Shown here piece by piece: positions 39,795-48,745 of a stretch of 64,000 bases of DNA (position 1 is its first letter; each line of letters starts with the position of its first letter). This DNA comes from Nocardioides daedukensis (GTDB taxonomy: Bacteria; Actinomycetota; Actinomycetes; Propionibacteriales; Nocardioidaceae). The stretch is taken from positions 3,658,001 to 3,722,000 of the forward strand of contig NZ_JACCAA010000001.1 in NCBI RefSeq assembly GCF_013408415.1, written 5' to 3'. The notes under the pieces were generated by a model. That model did not search any database, was not told where the DNA came from, and saw only the letters and a program-made list of their open reading frames with translations. The translations under genes and the position numbers were made by a program.

Positions 39795-40534
39795 TGTCGC
39801 TCCCGGTCCACCTGGTCCCGTCCCTGGCCAACGTCGCCGCAGGCTCGAGCGTCGAGATCACCGGTGACGAGGCCCATCACGCGGTGGCGGTGCGCCGGCT
39901 GAAGGTCGGCGAACGGGTGGTCCTCACCGACGGCGCCGGGAGCTCCGCGCCGGGTGAGGTGGTCTCGACCGGCAAGCGGGTCTTCACCGTGCGCATCGAC
40001 GAGCTGGCGTACGCCGTACCCGCGACGCCCCACGTCACCGTGGTGCAGGCGCTGCCCAAGGGAGACCGGGGTGAGCTCGCCGTCGAGGTGCTGACCGAGA
40101 TCGGGGTGCAGGTGATCGTGCCGTGGGCCGCGGCCCGCTCGGTGGCGGTCTGGCGCGGTGAGCGCGCGGCGAAGTCGCACGCGAAGTGGGCGTCCACGGC
40201 ACGTGAGGCCGCCAAGCAGGCCAGGCGGAGTTGGTTTCCCGAGGTGAGTCCGCTGGCCGACACCGCCACCGTGCTCGACCTGCTCGCCGGTGTCGACCTG
40301 GCGCTGGTGCTGCACGAGGGTGCACAGACCCCGATGCGTTCGGTGGCCGTGCCCGAGTCGGGCCGCATCGCCCTGGTCGTCGGCCCCGAGGGCGGCGTGA
40401 GTGATGAGGAGCTGGATCTCTTCGACGCGGCAGGTGTGCGCGCGGTCCGACTGGGCACAGAGGTGCTGCGCACCTCCACCGCAGGCGTCGCCGCGGTGTC
40501 CGCGCTGTTGGCGCGCACCACTCGCTGGGGTTGA
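39794..40534 (+). CDS. rsmE: 16S rRNA m3U1498 methyltransferase
   Basis: The 246-residue SPOUT methyltransferase modifies U1498 of 16S rRNA. The N-terminal PUA-like domain (GDEAHHAVAVRRLKVGE) and the C-terminal knot motifs LVVGPEGGVSDEELDLF and VRLGTEVLRTSTAGVAAVSA are characteristic. It overlaps dnaJ by one base (TGATG), so it is the third gene of the hrcA operon, the same order as in mycobacteria. Confidence 0.95.
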   Translation: MSLPVHLVPSLANVAAGSSVEITGDEAHHAVAVRRLKVGERVVLTDGAGSSAPGEVVSTGKRVFTVRIDELAYAVPATPHVTVVQALPKGDRGELAVEVLTEIGVQVIVPWAAARSVAVWRGERAAKSHAKWASTAREAAKQARRSWFPEVSPLADTATVLDLLAGVDLALVLHEGAQTPMRSVAVPESGRIALVVGPEGGVSDEELDLFDAAGVRAVRLGTEVLRTSTAGVAAVSALLARTTRWG

Positions 40535-40593
40535 GCAACAGATCCGGGCGATCCCCGATGTGTGAACCGCCGCAGATCTGGAACGCTGGGGGT

Positions 40594-41919
40594 ATGACGC
40601 AGATCAAGCGGCGGGTGCTCGGAGCAGTGCGTGGGGTGCTGCTCCGGATCCTTCCGAGCCCGGACATCGATCTCTCCCGGCTCGACCGGATCCCCGAGTC
40701 CCTGGGTTGGCCGCTGCGGCGCGACGGGTTCGACCCACAGCCCAGGCTCGCCGAGATCCGCGAGCAGGAGCCGGTCCACCACCTGACCTCGATGATGGGG
40801 ATGAGCGTCTGGTTGGTCACCGGCGTCGACGAGGGCCGCACCGTCCTGCAGGACCCGTCCTACAGCACCGACATCCGTCCCTACGTCGGCAGCAAAGGTG
40901 CCGCGGACGGTGACATCGGCGGCCTCGGCTTCACCGACCCGCCGGACCACACCCGGCTGCGCAGGTTGATCACCCCCGAGTTCACGATGCGCCGGCTTGC
41001 CCGGATGCGCCCGATGGTCGAGCGGATCGTCGAGCAGCAGCTCGACGAGATCGCCGCCGCGGGCGAGGTCGTCGACCTGGTGCCGACCTTCGGCTTCCCG
41101 GTGCCGTTCCTGGTCATCTGCGAGCTGCTCGGCCTCCCGGACCACGACCGGCAGACGTTCATGGAGCTGGGCACCGCCCGCTTCGACGTCTCCCAGGGCG
41201 GCGTCGGATCCCTCGGTGCCATCTCCGAGTCGCGCGAGTTCCTCAAGGAGGCCACCCGCCGACAGCGCGCCGAGCCCGGCCCCGGCCTGATCGGCCAGAT
41301 CATCCGCGAGCACGGCGACGAGATCAACGACTACGACCTGGCCGGCCTGGCCGACGGAGTCTTCAACGGCGGCATGGAGACCAGCGCCTCCATGCTCGCC
41401 ATGGGCACCGCAGTCCTGCTCAACGACCGCAAGTCATGGGACCGGCTCCGCACCGAGCCGGAGCTGGTGGACCCCGTCGTCGAGGAGCTGCTCCGCTATC
41501 TCTCGGTGGTCCAGGTCGCCTTCCCGCGCTTCGCCCGCGAGGACGTGATGGTGGGCGACAAGCAGGTCCACAAGGGCGACGTCGTGCTGGTCTCGATCCC
41601 CGGCGTCAACCGCGATGGCGCGTTCGGCGACCGGCCCGAGGACTTCAACCCCGAGCGCGAGTCGTCCCGGTCGCACCTGGCCTTCGGCCACGGCCTGCAC
41701 CGCTGTGTCGGCGCGGAGCTCGCCCGGATGGAGCTGCGGATCGCGTTCCCGGCGTTGTCGAAACGCTTCCCGGACATGCAGCTGGCCGTCGAGGACCCCG
41801 CGGATCACGGCTTCCGGGAGAGCTCGATCGTGTACGGCGTCGAGTCGGTGCCGGTGCGCCCCGGCCGGGAGGCCCGCGGCGGAATGCCCGCAGCAGGCGT
41901 CGGGTTCACTCGACCTTGA
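40594..41919 (+). CDS. Cytochrome P450
   Basis: The 441-residue soluble bacterial P450 has the I-helix oxygen motif GGMETS (near 271), ExxR in EELLRYL and the heme loop FGHGLHRCVGAELAR with Cys ligand near residue 373. These residues are all present, so it should be catalytically competent. Redox partners are not adjacent. Substrate unknown. AACGCT sits 12 bases before the ATG. Its 3' end overlaps the convergent GerMN gene by 14 bases. Confidence 0.93.
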   Translation: MTQIKRRVLGAVRGVLLRILPSPDIDLSRLDRIPESLGWPLRRDGFDPQPRLAEIREQEPVHHLTSMMGMSVWLVTGVDEGRTVLQDPSYSTDIRPYVGSKGAADGDIGGLGFTDPPDHTRLRRLITPEFTMRRLARMRPMVERIVEQQLDEIAAAGEVVDLVPTFGFPVPFLVICELLGLPDHDRQTFMELGTARFDVSQGGVGSLGAISESREFLKEATRRQRAEPGPGLIGQIIREHGDEINDYDLAGLADGVFNGGMETSASMLAMGTAVLLNDRKSWDRLRTEPELVDPVVEELLRYLSVVQVAFPRFAREDVMVGDKQVHKGDVVLVSIPGVNRDGAFGDRPEDFNPERESSRSHLAFGHGLHRCVGAELARMELRIAFPALSKRFPDMQLAVEDPADHGFRESSIVYGVESVPVRPGREARGGMPAAGVGFTRP

Positions 41920-43039
41920 TCGTGCGGGTGTCCTCGTCGGGGCCGCTGCCCTCGGTGCCGCCGGTGGGATCGTCGTTGTGGGCGCGGAACGTGTAGGTGC
42001 CCGGAGCCAGCGAGGACACGTCCACCTCGACCTTCCACGCGAACAACTTCTCCTGGGCCCAGCCGTCAGCGGTGCCGAAGCCGTCCGCGACGACCTTGCC
42101 GTCGGAGTCGACGACCTGCCAGCCGACCCACGCCTCGAAGCCGTTGTTGACCCCGGTGGCGGTGAACACGTCGTCGACGGTGATCCCCTCCCGCGGTGCG
42201 GTGATGTTCATCAGGGACAGGGTGTCGAGCACCGGTGCATTCGTCAGCGGCCCGGGGGCCGGGACGCCGAGCACCATGTCGGCAGGTTCGCCGTCGATCA
42301 GGACCCGGACCGGGTGGCGCCCCGCACCCACCGCGGCCTGGGCGGTGTAGACGAGGGACTGGACGGCCATCTCGGCGTCCTCGGGATCGAGCCCGCTGGG
42401 TCGCTCGCTCAGGGAGGTCTCGCCGCTCCTCAGCCGGACCGTGATCACCTCCTCGGAGATGTCACCGGCCTCGACCTCATCCACGCCAGTCCCGGACGGC
42501 CAGGGCTGGTCATAGTCGGGATCCATCGGCTGCCCGGCAACGGCCTCCTGGAGCGATCCTCGGAGCTTGGTGGTCGCACTCGTGCTGTTGATCTTGTGGA
42601 ACTCGCGGAACAGTCGGGGCCCGCGCGCGGTGTCACCGACGTAGTAGACGGGGATCGCGCTGGTCACCGGAGCGCCGGTGTCGGTGCCGTCCGGGGTCGG
42701 GTCACTCGGTGACGGAGTGCTCGGGGAGGGGCCGGTGGACGAGCCATCGGTCGCCTGCACCGTCGGGCTGTTCGCCGGGTCCGGCCCCGAGGCGTCCTTC
42801 GCGGCAGGATTGCCCAGCACGGCCACCGCGGTGATCGTGGCCGCCGTGGCGACGACTGCCCCGGCCACGCCGTAGAGCCAGGGACGTCGACTGCTGAGCG
42901 ACGTCACCTTGGTTGCGTTGCGGATCGCGTCCAGCCGGTCATCGGGTTCGACGTCGCTGACGGCATCGGCCATCAGTGAGCGAATCTGCTCGTGGCGGAG
43001 GGGTCCCTGCCCGCCGTCGGGGGTCTTGTGGGAGCTCAT
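41906..43039 (-). CDS. Membrane protein with GerMN and Gmad2 domains, sigma-linked
   Basis: The 377-residue protein has a cytoplasmic N-terminus (about 60 residues with LMADAVSDVEPDDRLDAIR), one transmembrane helix (about 57-76), a Ser/Pro/Thr linker, a GerMN-like domain (IPVYYVGDTARGPRLFREF, near 130) and a C-terminal Gmad2-type immunoglobulin-like domain (GITVDDVFTATGVNNGFE and after). Its start overlaps the sigma factor stop by four bases, so it may be the membrane partner or anti-sigma-like regulator, though no classical zinc anti-sigma motif is seen. That role is an inference. Confidence 0.75.
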   Translation of the reverse strand: MSSHKTPDGGQGPLRHEQIRSLMADAVSDVEPDDRLDAIRNATKVTSLSSRRPWLYGVAGAVVATAATITAVAVLGNPAAKDASGPDPANSPTVQATDGSSTGPSPSTPSPSDPTPDGTDTGAPVTSAIPVYYVGDTARGPRLFREFHKINSTSATTKLRGSLQEAVAGQPMDPDYDQPWPSGTGVDEVEAGDISEEVITVRLRSGETSLSERPSGLDPEDAEMAVQSLVYTAQAAVGAGRHPVRVLIDGEPADMVLGVPAPGPLTNAPVLDTLSLMNITAPREGITVDDVFTATGVNNGFEAWVGWQVVDSDGKVVADGFGTADGWAQEKLFAWKVEVDVSSLAPGTYTFRAHNDDPTGGTEGSGPDEDTRTIKVE

Positions 43040-43614
43040 CGTTCCTCCTCCATGAATGTCGAGAGCTGCCTGCGCAGCGCTTCTGCGCCACGCGACGCGT
43101 GGCTCTTGACCGCACCCCGGCTGATGCCGATGGCTTCTGCGATCTGTGCTTCCGAGAGATCGAGGTAGTAACGCAGCACCATCACCTCGCGCTGGCGTGC
43201 CGACAACCCGGCCAGGGCATCGAGCACGGCCGTACGTCGTTCGCCGGCCAGGACACCGTGATCGGCACCCGGTTCGGTGATCCGGGTGCTGTCGGCCGCG
43301 GACGCGCCGGCCTCGCGCTCGATGTGGCGCTCGACGACCTTGCGGTGCCGGAGCACGGACCGGGAGCGATTGACCACCGCTTGGCGGAGATAGGCCAGGG
43401 CCTTGTCCGGCTCACGCAACCTGCGCCACCGTCCGTGCATGGCGACGAAGGCGTCCTGGACGACCTCCTCGGCCGTGCCCTGGTCACGGACCAGGAGCAC
43501 CGAGAGCCGGACCAGCGAGCGCCAGTGGGCGGCGTACAGCTCCTCGACGGCTGCGTCCGCGTCGAGGCCACGCGCAGGGGCGTTCATCGCGCCTGCCGTC
43601 TGCTCGTCCACCAC
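43036..43614 (-). CDS. SigE-family ECF RNA polymerase sigma factor
   Basis: The 192-residue ECF sigma factor has region 2 (RLSVLLVRDQGTAEEVVQDAFVAMH, quoted by its anchors LVRDQG and AEEVVQDAF near 45-55) and region 4 (LSARQREVMVLRYYLDLSEAQIAEAIGISRGAVKSHASRG, anchors RQREVMVLRYYL and ISRGAVKSH) for -10 and -35 recognition. Several GTG starts are possible; 43614 has GAGGACC before it and TAGCGT 16 bases upstream. The membrane GerMN protein follows as a coupled gene. Confidence 0.88.
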   Translation of the reverse strand: MVDEQTAGAMNAPARGLDADAAVEELYAAHWRSLVRLSVLLVRDQGTAEEVVQDAFVAMHGRWRRLREPDKALAYLRQAVVNRSRSVLRHRKVVERHIEREAGASAADSTRITEPGADHGVLAGERRTAVLDALAGLSARQREVMVLRYYLDLSEAQIAEAIGISRGAVKSHASRGAEALRRQLSTFMEEER

Positions 43615-43722
43615 ATGGGTCCTCACGCTAGTTGCACGCCGTGGGTCGGGTGGTGGTTTACACGCCGCGGGTGCGAGGTGGCGAGGGTGTCGTGACGCAG
43701 ACGGCCGACCTATGCTCGGAAC

Positions 43723-44082
43723 ATGACTGCACCCACCCCTCCGGATGACTGCATCTTCTGCAAGATCGTGGCCGGGGAGATCCCGGCAACGATCGTCCAC
43801 GCCAGCGACGACGCGGTGGCGTTCCGGGACCTCAATCCGCAGGCGCCCACCCACGTGCTGGTCATCCCGCGCAGCCACTATCCCGACGCCGCCTCCCTGG
43901 CCGCCCACGAGCCGGGCGCGCTGGCCGACCTGTTCGCCACCGCCAGCCAGGTGGCCGATCAGGAAGGGCTCGAAGGCGGCTACCGCGCCGTGTTCAACAC
44001 CGGTGCGGCCGCACAGCAGACCGTCTTCCACGCACACCTGCACGTCCTGGGTGGCCGCGAGCTCACCTGGCCGCCCGGCTGA
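43723..44082 (+). CDS. HIT family nucleotide-binding protein
   Basis: The 119-residue histidine-triad protein has CIFCKIVAGEIPA at the start and the triad HAHLHVLGGR with the catalytic His. Such proteins hydrolyse AMP-linked or adenosine phosphoramidate compounds. TATGCT at 43711-43716 is exactly 12 bases before the ATG (leaderless). phoH starts 65 bases downstream. Confidence 0.94.
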   Translation: MTAPTPPDDCIFCKIVAGEIPATIVHASDDAVAFRDLNPQAPTHVLVIPRSHYPDAASLAAHEPGALADLFATASQVADQEGLEGGYRAVFNTGAAAQQTVFHAHLHVLGGRELTWPPG

Positions 44083-44147
44083 GTCGGGCCCCGGGCCGAC
44101 AAACTCGGTGTGACCGGTGCCCGCCCGCGCCGTAGCATGGAGGCCTC

Positions 44148-45149
44148 ATGACTGACTCTCCTTCCAGCTCCGGCTCGCGCACGCCGACCACGCGTCACAC
44201 GGTGGTCGTGCCCGCGAGCATCAACATGGTCAGCCTGCTCGGGCCCAACGACGAACACCTCAACCGGATCGAGCAGGCCTTCGACGCCGACGTCCACGTG
44301 CGCGGCAACCAGATCACCTTTCATGGTGAGCCGGCCGAGATCGCGCTGGCCGAACGGCTCCTCGAAGAGCTGGTCACCCTGATCCGCACCGGCCAGGGGA
44401 TCAGCGACGAGACCGTCGAGCGGATCGTCGGCATGCTTCGCACCGAGACCTCAGAGCGGCCCGCGGACGTGCTCTCGCTCAACATCCTCAGCAACCGCGG
44501 CCGCACCATCCGGCCCAAGACGCTGAACCAGAAGCGGTACGTCGACTCGATCGACAACCACACGATCACCTTCGGGATCGGTCCCGCCGGCACCGGCAAG
44601 ACCTACCTGGCGATGGCCAAGGCCGTCCAGGCGCTGCAGGCCAAGGACGTCAGCCGGATCATCCTCACCCGCCCGGCGGTCGAGGCCGGCGAGCGGCTGG
44701 GCTACCTGCCCGGCACGCTGACCGAGAAGATCGACCCCTACCTGCGCCCGCTCTATGACGCGCTGCACGACATGCTGGACCCCGAGCTGATCCCCAAGCT
44801 GCTGGCCGCCGGGACGATCGAGGTCGCGCCACTGGCCTTCATGCGTGGGCGCTCGCTCAACGACGCGTTCATCATCCTCGACGAGGCCCAGAACACCTCT
44901 CCCGAGCAGATGAAGATGTTCCTGACCCGGCTCGGCTTCGGGTCCAAGATCGTGGTCACCGGTGACACCACGCAGGTCGACCTCCCCTCGGGCATCAAGT
45001 CCGGGCTCAGGGTGGTGGAGGGCATCCTCGACGACGTCCAGGACATCTCGTTCAACCGCCTGACCGCACACGACGTCGTACGCCACCGGCTGGTCGGCAA
45101 GATCGTGGCCGCCTATGACACCTATGACGCCAAGGGAGAGCGCCGGTGA
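44148..45149 (+). CDS. PhoH-like ATPase (YbeZ type)
   Basis: The 333-residue PhoH ATPase has an N-terminal KH-like domain (about 20-100), Walker [16 protein letters not shown] (near 145) and Walker B-type FIILDEAQN. It works with YbeY in 16S rRNA maturation in other bacteria. TAGCAT at 44133-44138 lies a little upstream. It overlaps ybeY by four bases; the order phoH-ybeY-CNNM-cdd-like matches Rv2368c-Rv2365c. Confidence 0.94.
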   Translation: MTDSPSSSGSRTPTTRHTVVVPASINMVSLLGPNDEHLNRIEQAFDADVHVRGNQITFHGEPAEIALAERLLEELVTLIRTGQGISDETVERIVGMLRTETSERPADVLSLNILSNRGRTIRPKTLNQKRYVDSIDNHTITFGIGPAGTGKTYLAMAKAVQALQAKDVSRIILTRPAVEAGERLGYLPGTLTEKIDPYLRPLYDALHDMLDPELIPKLLAAGTIEVAPLAFMRGRSLNDAFIILDEAQNTSPEQMKMFLTRLGFGSKIVVTGDTTQVDLPSGIKSGLRVVEGILDDVQDISFNRLTAHDVVRHRLVGKIVAAYDTYDAKGERR

Positions 45150-45595
45150 GCATCGAGGTCCTCAACGAGTCCGGTCGCGAGCTCGACATGGCATCGCTGT
45201 CCGCGCTGAGCCGCTTCGTGATGGACGAGATGCGGGTGCACCCACTGGCCGAGCTCTGCATCAAGGCCGTCGACGAGGCGACCATCGCCGAGCTCAACGA
45301 GCGGTGGATGGACAAGCAGGGCCCCACCGACGTGCTCGCCTTCCCGATGGACGAGCTGCGTCCGGGCCTGGTCAACGAGGAGCCCGAGGAGGGAGTCCTG
45401 GGCGACCTCGTGCTCTGCCCCGACATCGCCGCGAAGCAGGCCGAGACCGCCGGGCACACCGCCGAGGCGGAGATCGAGCTGCTCACCGTGCACGGGATCC
45501 TGCACCTGCTCGGCTATGACCACGCCGAGCCGGACGAGCACAAGGAGATGTTCGGTCTCCAGGACCAGCTGCTCGCCGCGTGGCGGGCCCGGTGA
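45146..45595 (+). CDS. ybeY: Endoribonuclease YbeY
   Basis: The 149-residue zinc enzyme matures the 3' end of 16S rRNA. The metal motif is [11 protein letters not shown] (His116, His120, His126) and the Arg-rich part ([19 protein letters not shown]) is conserved. Starts at GTG overlapping phoH; its stop overlaps the GTG of the CNNM gene, so the three genes are translationally coupled. Confidence 0.96.
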   Translation: MSIEVLNESGRELDMASLSALSRFVMDEMRVHPLAELCIKAVDEATIAELNERWMDKQGPTDVLAFPMDELRPGLVNEEPEEGVLGDLVLCPDIAAKQAETAGHTAEAEIELLTVHGILHLLGYDHAEPDEHKEMFGLQDQLLAAWRAR

Positions 45596-46908
45596 CTGGA
45601 TCAGACCTGTGGCTGCTGGGCCCAGCGGCAGTGCTGGTCGTCCTGGCGGGGGTCTTCTCCGCCGTCGATGCCGCGCTGTCGTCCTTCTCCCGCGCCCGCG
45701 CCGAGGAGATCGTGGCCGAGGGCAAGGCGGGCAGCAAGAGGTTGCTGGCGATCCTCGACGACTCGCCGCGCTACCTCAACACCGCCCTGCTGCTGCGCCT
45801 GCTCTGCGAGGTCTCGGCGATCGTCCTGGTCGCGCGCCTGGTCAGTGAGAACCTCGACGGCTGGTGGCTGACGGTCGGGCTCTCGATCGGCATCATGCTG
45901 CTGGTCTCGTTCGTGGTGATCGGTGTCGGTCCCCGCACGATGGGCCGCCAGCACTCCGTGACCCTGCTGCTGATGGTCTCCGGCCCGCTCCAGGTGATCA
46001 CGAAGTTCCTCGGGCCGATCCCGCAGATGCTGATCGTCCTCGGCAACGCGCTCACGCCCGGCAAGGGCTTCACCGACGGGCCGTTCTCCACCGAGACCGA
46101 GCTGCGTGAGCTGGTCGACATGGCCGAGGCGTCCAGCGTCATCGAGGACATCGAGCGCAAGATGATCCACTCCGTCTTCGAGCTCGGCGACACCACGGTG
46201 CGCGAGGTGATGGTGCCGCGCAACGACGTGCTCTACGTGGACCGGCACAAGAACCTGCGGCAGGCCCTGTCCCTGTTCCTGCGCAGTGGCTATTCGCGGA
46301 TGCCGGTGGTGGGGGAGAACCTCGACGACATCGTGGGCTTCGCCTATCTCAAGGACGTCACCAAGCGCGTCTTCGACAACGCCGACGCCGAGACCACCGA
46401 GCGCATCGACCAGTGGATGCGACCGGTCCACTGGGTGCCGGACAGCAAGCCGGCAGACGACGTACTCTCCGAGATGCAGGCACGCCGCCAGCACATCGCC
46501 GTCGTGGTCGACGAATATGGCGGCACCGCCGGCATCGTCACCATCGAGGACGTGCTGGAGGAGATCGTCGGCGAGATCACCGACGAGTACGACGACGGCG
46601 AGATCGCCATCGAGGTCCTCGAGGACGGCACCACCCGGGTCTCCTCGCGCTACCCGGTCGACGACCTCGACGAGCTCTTCCCCGGACTGGTCTTCGTCGA
46701 GGAGGACGTGGACAGCGTCGGTGGCCTGCTGGCCAAGGAGCTCGGTCGGGTGCCGATCCCCGGCTCGTCGGTGGAGGTGCACGGGCTCCGGTTCGTCGCC
46801 GAGGAGCCCACCGGCCGTCGCAACCGGATCTCCACGGTGCTGATCAGCGCCGTGGAGCCACCCGCACGCCACGACCAGCCGACTGACTACGCTGATCCGC
46901 ATGCCTGA
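45592..46908 (+). CDS. CNNM/HlyC-CorC family membrane protein with CBS domains
   Basis: The 438-residue protein has the DUF21/CNNM membrane domain with four hydrophobic segments (about 1-140), two CBS domains (about 200-325; [17 protein letters not shown] and [20 protein letters not shown]) and a C-terminal CorC_HlyC domain (about 340-425). Family members transport or regulate magnesium/divalent cations; haemolysin is an old name and not implied. The GTG at 45592 overlaps ybeY by four bases and is the best start; a GTG 12 bases earlier is in frame. Confidence 0.92.
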   Translation: MTGSDLWLLGPAAVLVVLAGVFSAVDAALSSFSRARAEEIVAEGKAGSKRLLAILDDSPRYLNTALLLRLLCEVSAIVLVARLVSENLDGWWLTVGLSIGIMLLVSFVVIGVGPRTMGRQHSVTLLLMVSGPLQVITKFLGPIPQMLIVLGNALTPGKGFTDGPFSTETELRELVDMAEASSVIEDIERKMIHSVFELGDTTVREVMVPRNDVLYVDRHKNLRQALSLFLRSGYSRMPVVGENLDDIVGFAYLKDVTKRVFDNADAETTERIDQWMRPVHWVPDSKPADDVLSEMQARRQHIAVVVDEYGGTAGIVTIEDVLEEIVGEITDEYDDGEIAIEVLEDGTTRVSSRYPVDDLDELFPGLVFVEEDVDSVGGLLAKELGRVPIPGSSVEVHGLRFVAEEPTGRRNRISTVLISAVEPPARHDQPTDYADPHA

Positions 46909-47254
46909 AGCAGCCCTGTCCGCCGAGGACGCCAAGCTCGTCACCCTCGCCCGCTCCACCCGTGCGCGCACCCAAGCCTCGCAGGGCGCGGCCGTGCGCG
47001 ACGAGAACGGCCGGACGTATGCCGCGGCCTCGATCGCGCTGGACTCGTTGCAGATCTCCGCGGTCGGGGTCTGCATCGCGATGGCGATCTCGTCGGGATC
47101 CACCGGCCTGGAAGCGGTCGTCGTGCTCGACGAGGCCGGTCGCACCACCCTCGACGAGCAGGACCGGGCTGCGATCATCGAGTTCGCCGGTTCCGGAGTG
47201 GTGGCCCATCTCGGCGACCCCCGGGGGCAGATCCTCTCCTCGGGCCAGAGCTGA
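46901..47254 (+). CDS. Cytidine-deaminase-like protein lacking zinc motifs
   Basis: The 117-residue protein has the length and fold pattern of cytidine deaminase (GAAVRDENGRTYAAASIALDS at 29-49), but the zinc-binding H/C-A-E and PCxxC motifs are absent: GVCIAMAI and FAGSGVVAHLGD stand in their place. The M. tuberculosis gene at the same place (Rv2365c, before era) is a similar short conserved protein. It overlaps the CNNM gene by eight bases. It is probably not a deaminase; a binding or structural role with era is a guess. Confidence 0.78.
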   Translation: MPEAALSAEDAKLVTLARSTRARTQASQGAAVRDENGRTYAAASIALDSLQISAVGVCIAMAISSGSTGLEAVVVLDEAGRTTLDEQDRAAIIEFAGSGVVAHLGDPRGQILSSGQS

Positions 47255-47272
47255 ATCGCGGGTCGGAGCTGA

Positions 47273-47288
47273 GCTCCTCGCGAGGAGC
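47273..47288 (+). terminator. Candidate terminator of the phoH operon
   Basis: GCTCCTCGCGAGGAGC is a perfect 16-base palindrome 19 bases after the cytidine-deaminase-like stop, followed by GAGTTCGTTC. Confidence 0.45.
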
Positions 47289-47425
47289 GAGTTCGTTCAA
47301 TCTGCGGGTCCGCACTGAGTCGCCGGTCACAATTCGGTAGGTTGACGTGCGGCGGGGTGGAGGCCACCCTGCTCGTGCGCAGATGAACCCACCTGGGCAG
47401 CAATCGAATTCATTCGGGAGACCAG

Positions 47426-48697
47426 ATGACCGAGACAACCAGCACACATGAGCGAAACCACGTGCGAGACGCGTGGGAGCTCATCGAGGTGATGGAGAGG
47501 ATCGGTGCGTCGAAGTCCGCCGAGCTGTTCGCCCCCCGCTGGGAAGCGAGCCGGGTCAAGGGCGAGGAGTTCTATGCACCGGTCGCTTCCGGTGAGTGGT
47601 TCTCCACCGAGAACCGTGACATGTATGAGTCCCCGACGAACCGGACCCGGTTCGCGCGCACCGTGGACTTCCTGCGCCCGGGCGAACGGATCATGGAGAT
47701 CGGCATCGGCAAGGGCTTCCTCGCCCTGATGGCGCTCAAGGCAGGCGAGATCGGCGCCTACCGCGGCATCGAGCTGGTGCCGTCCAACGTCACCGCCACG
47801 AACAAGACCCTGGCTGCCAACGGCTATGCCGAGCGCGCCACCGCGGAGGTCGGCAACCTCTATGACCTGACCCGCGAGATGGTCGCCGAGCACAAGACCG
47901 ACCTGCTGATCTGCTGCGAGGTCCTCGAGCACGTCCCCGACCCCGAGGCAGCGCTCAAGGTCCTGGCCGACGCGCTGCCTGAGGGCACCGACCTGTTGGT
48001 CTCGGTCCCGCTGCGCGGGCGGCTGGAGGGGATCTGGGGCCACGTCGCCCAGTTCGGGGTGGCCCGAGTGCGCGAGATGGCCCGATCGGCCGGCCTCACC
48101 GTGCACCACGTCGAGCCCCTCGCCAACACCTGGGTCTTCATGCTGGCCTCCCGCAGCGCGACCAGCGAGCGGGCCGAACTCGTCGCCGCGGCAACGCCCG
48201 ACGTCACCGCCGACCTGGTCACGCCGCCGGACTGGTCGCTCAGCGTCGACAACGTCGAGCCGGAGGCGATGGAGTCGAAGTGGCGCAAGAACCTCTCCTC
48301 GCACTCGGTCACCCAGGCCGAGCGAGGCGTCCGCCTGAGCGCCACGGCCAGCGCGAAGAGCGATGGCAGCCACTATGCGGGCATCGCGTTCGCCTGCAAG
48401 GACGTGCGCGGCATCCGGCTCGAGATCGATCCGGTCGACATCGAGCAGGTCGAGGCGTTCTATGCGGACTTCTATGCCGGCGCCGAGCGGGTCGGTCGCT
48501 GGAAGTGGATCCCCTCCGAGAAGCGGCCGAAGCAGAAGAAGCCGACCTTCATGTTGCAGCCCCACAACGTCGGCACCTACTTCAAGCGCCAGAAGGTCAA
48601 GGACCTGAGCACCGCGGACCGCTTCGAGCTGTTCGCCCAGCTGCCTCACGGGGGCAAGGTCACCATCGAGGTGCCGCGGATCGGTTGGTTCCGCTGA
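47426..48697 (+). CDS. SAM-dependent methyltransferase with unknown C-terminal domain
   Basis: The 423-residue protein has a class I methyltransferase domain (about 80-225): motif I RIMEIGIGKGFLAL (near 88), acidic GIELVPSN, and LLICCEVLEHVPDP (near 170) as in UbiE/COQ5-like enzymes. Residues about 280-423 form a second beta-rich domain (MESKWRKNLSSHSV, then KRPKQKKPTF) that I cannot assign. Substrate unknown. GGGAG lies six bases before the ATG. It sits between the phoH operon and the 10-methyl fatty acid genes, where other Actinobacteria have era directly. Confidence 0.75.
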   Translation: MTETTSTHERNHVRDAWELIEVMERIGASKSAELFAPRWEASRVKGEEFYAPVASGEWFSTENRDMYESPTNRTRFARTVDFLRPGERIMEIGIGKGFLALMALKAGEIGAYRGIELVPSNVTATNKTLAANGYAERATAEVGNLYDLTREMVAEHKTDLLICCEVLEHVPDPEAALKVLADALPEGTDLLVSVPLRGRLEGIWGHVAQFGVARVREMARSAGLTVHHVEPLANTWVFMLASRSATSERAELVAAATPDVTADLVTPPDWSLSVDNVEPEAMESKWRKNLSSHSVTQAERGVRLSATASAKSDGSHYAGIAFACKDVRGIRLEIDPVDIEQVEAFYADFYAGAERVGRWKWIPSEKRPKQKKPTFMLQPHNVGTYFKRQKVKDLSTADRFELFAQLPHGGKVTIEVPRIGWFR

Positions 48698-48745
48698 CGC
48701 GGAAACCTCTGGAAGTTGGTCGGCCCAACGAGATAGCGTGGTCGG

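Noticed and set aside
41395..41425. Altered oxygen-activation motif in the P450 I-helix
   Set aside because: GGMETS fits the normal [A/G]Gx[D/E]T[T/S] pattern, so the enzyme is not unusual there.
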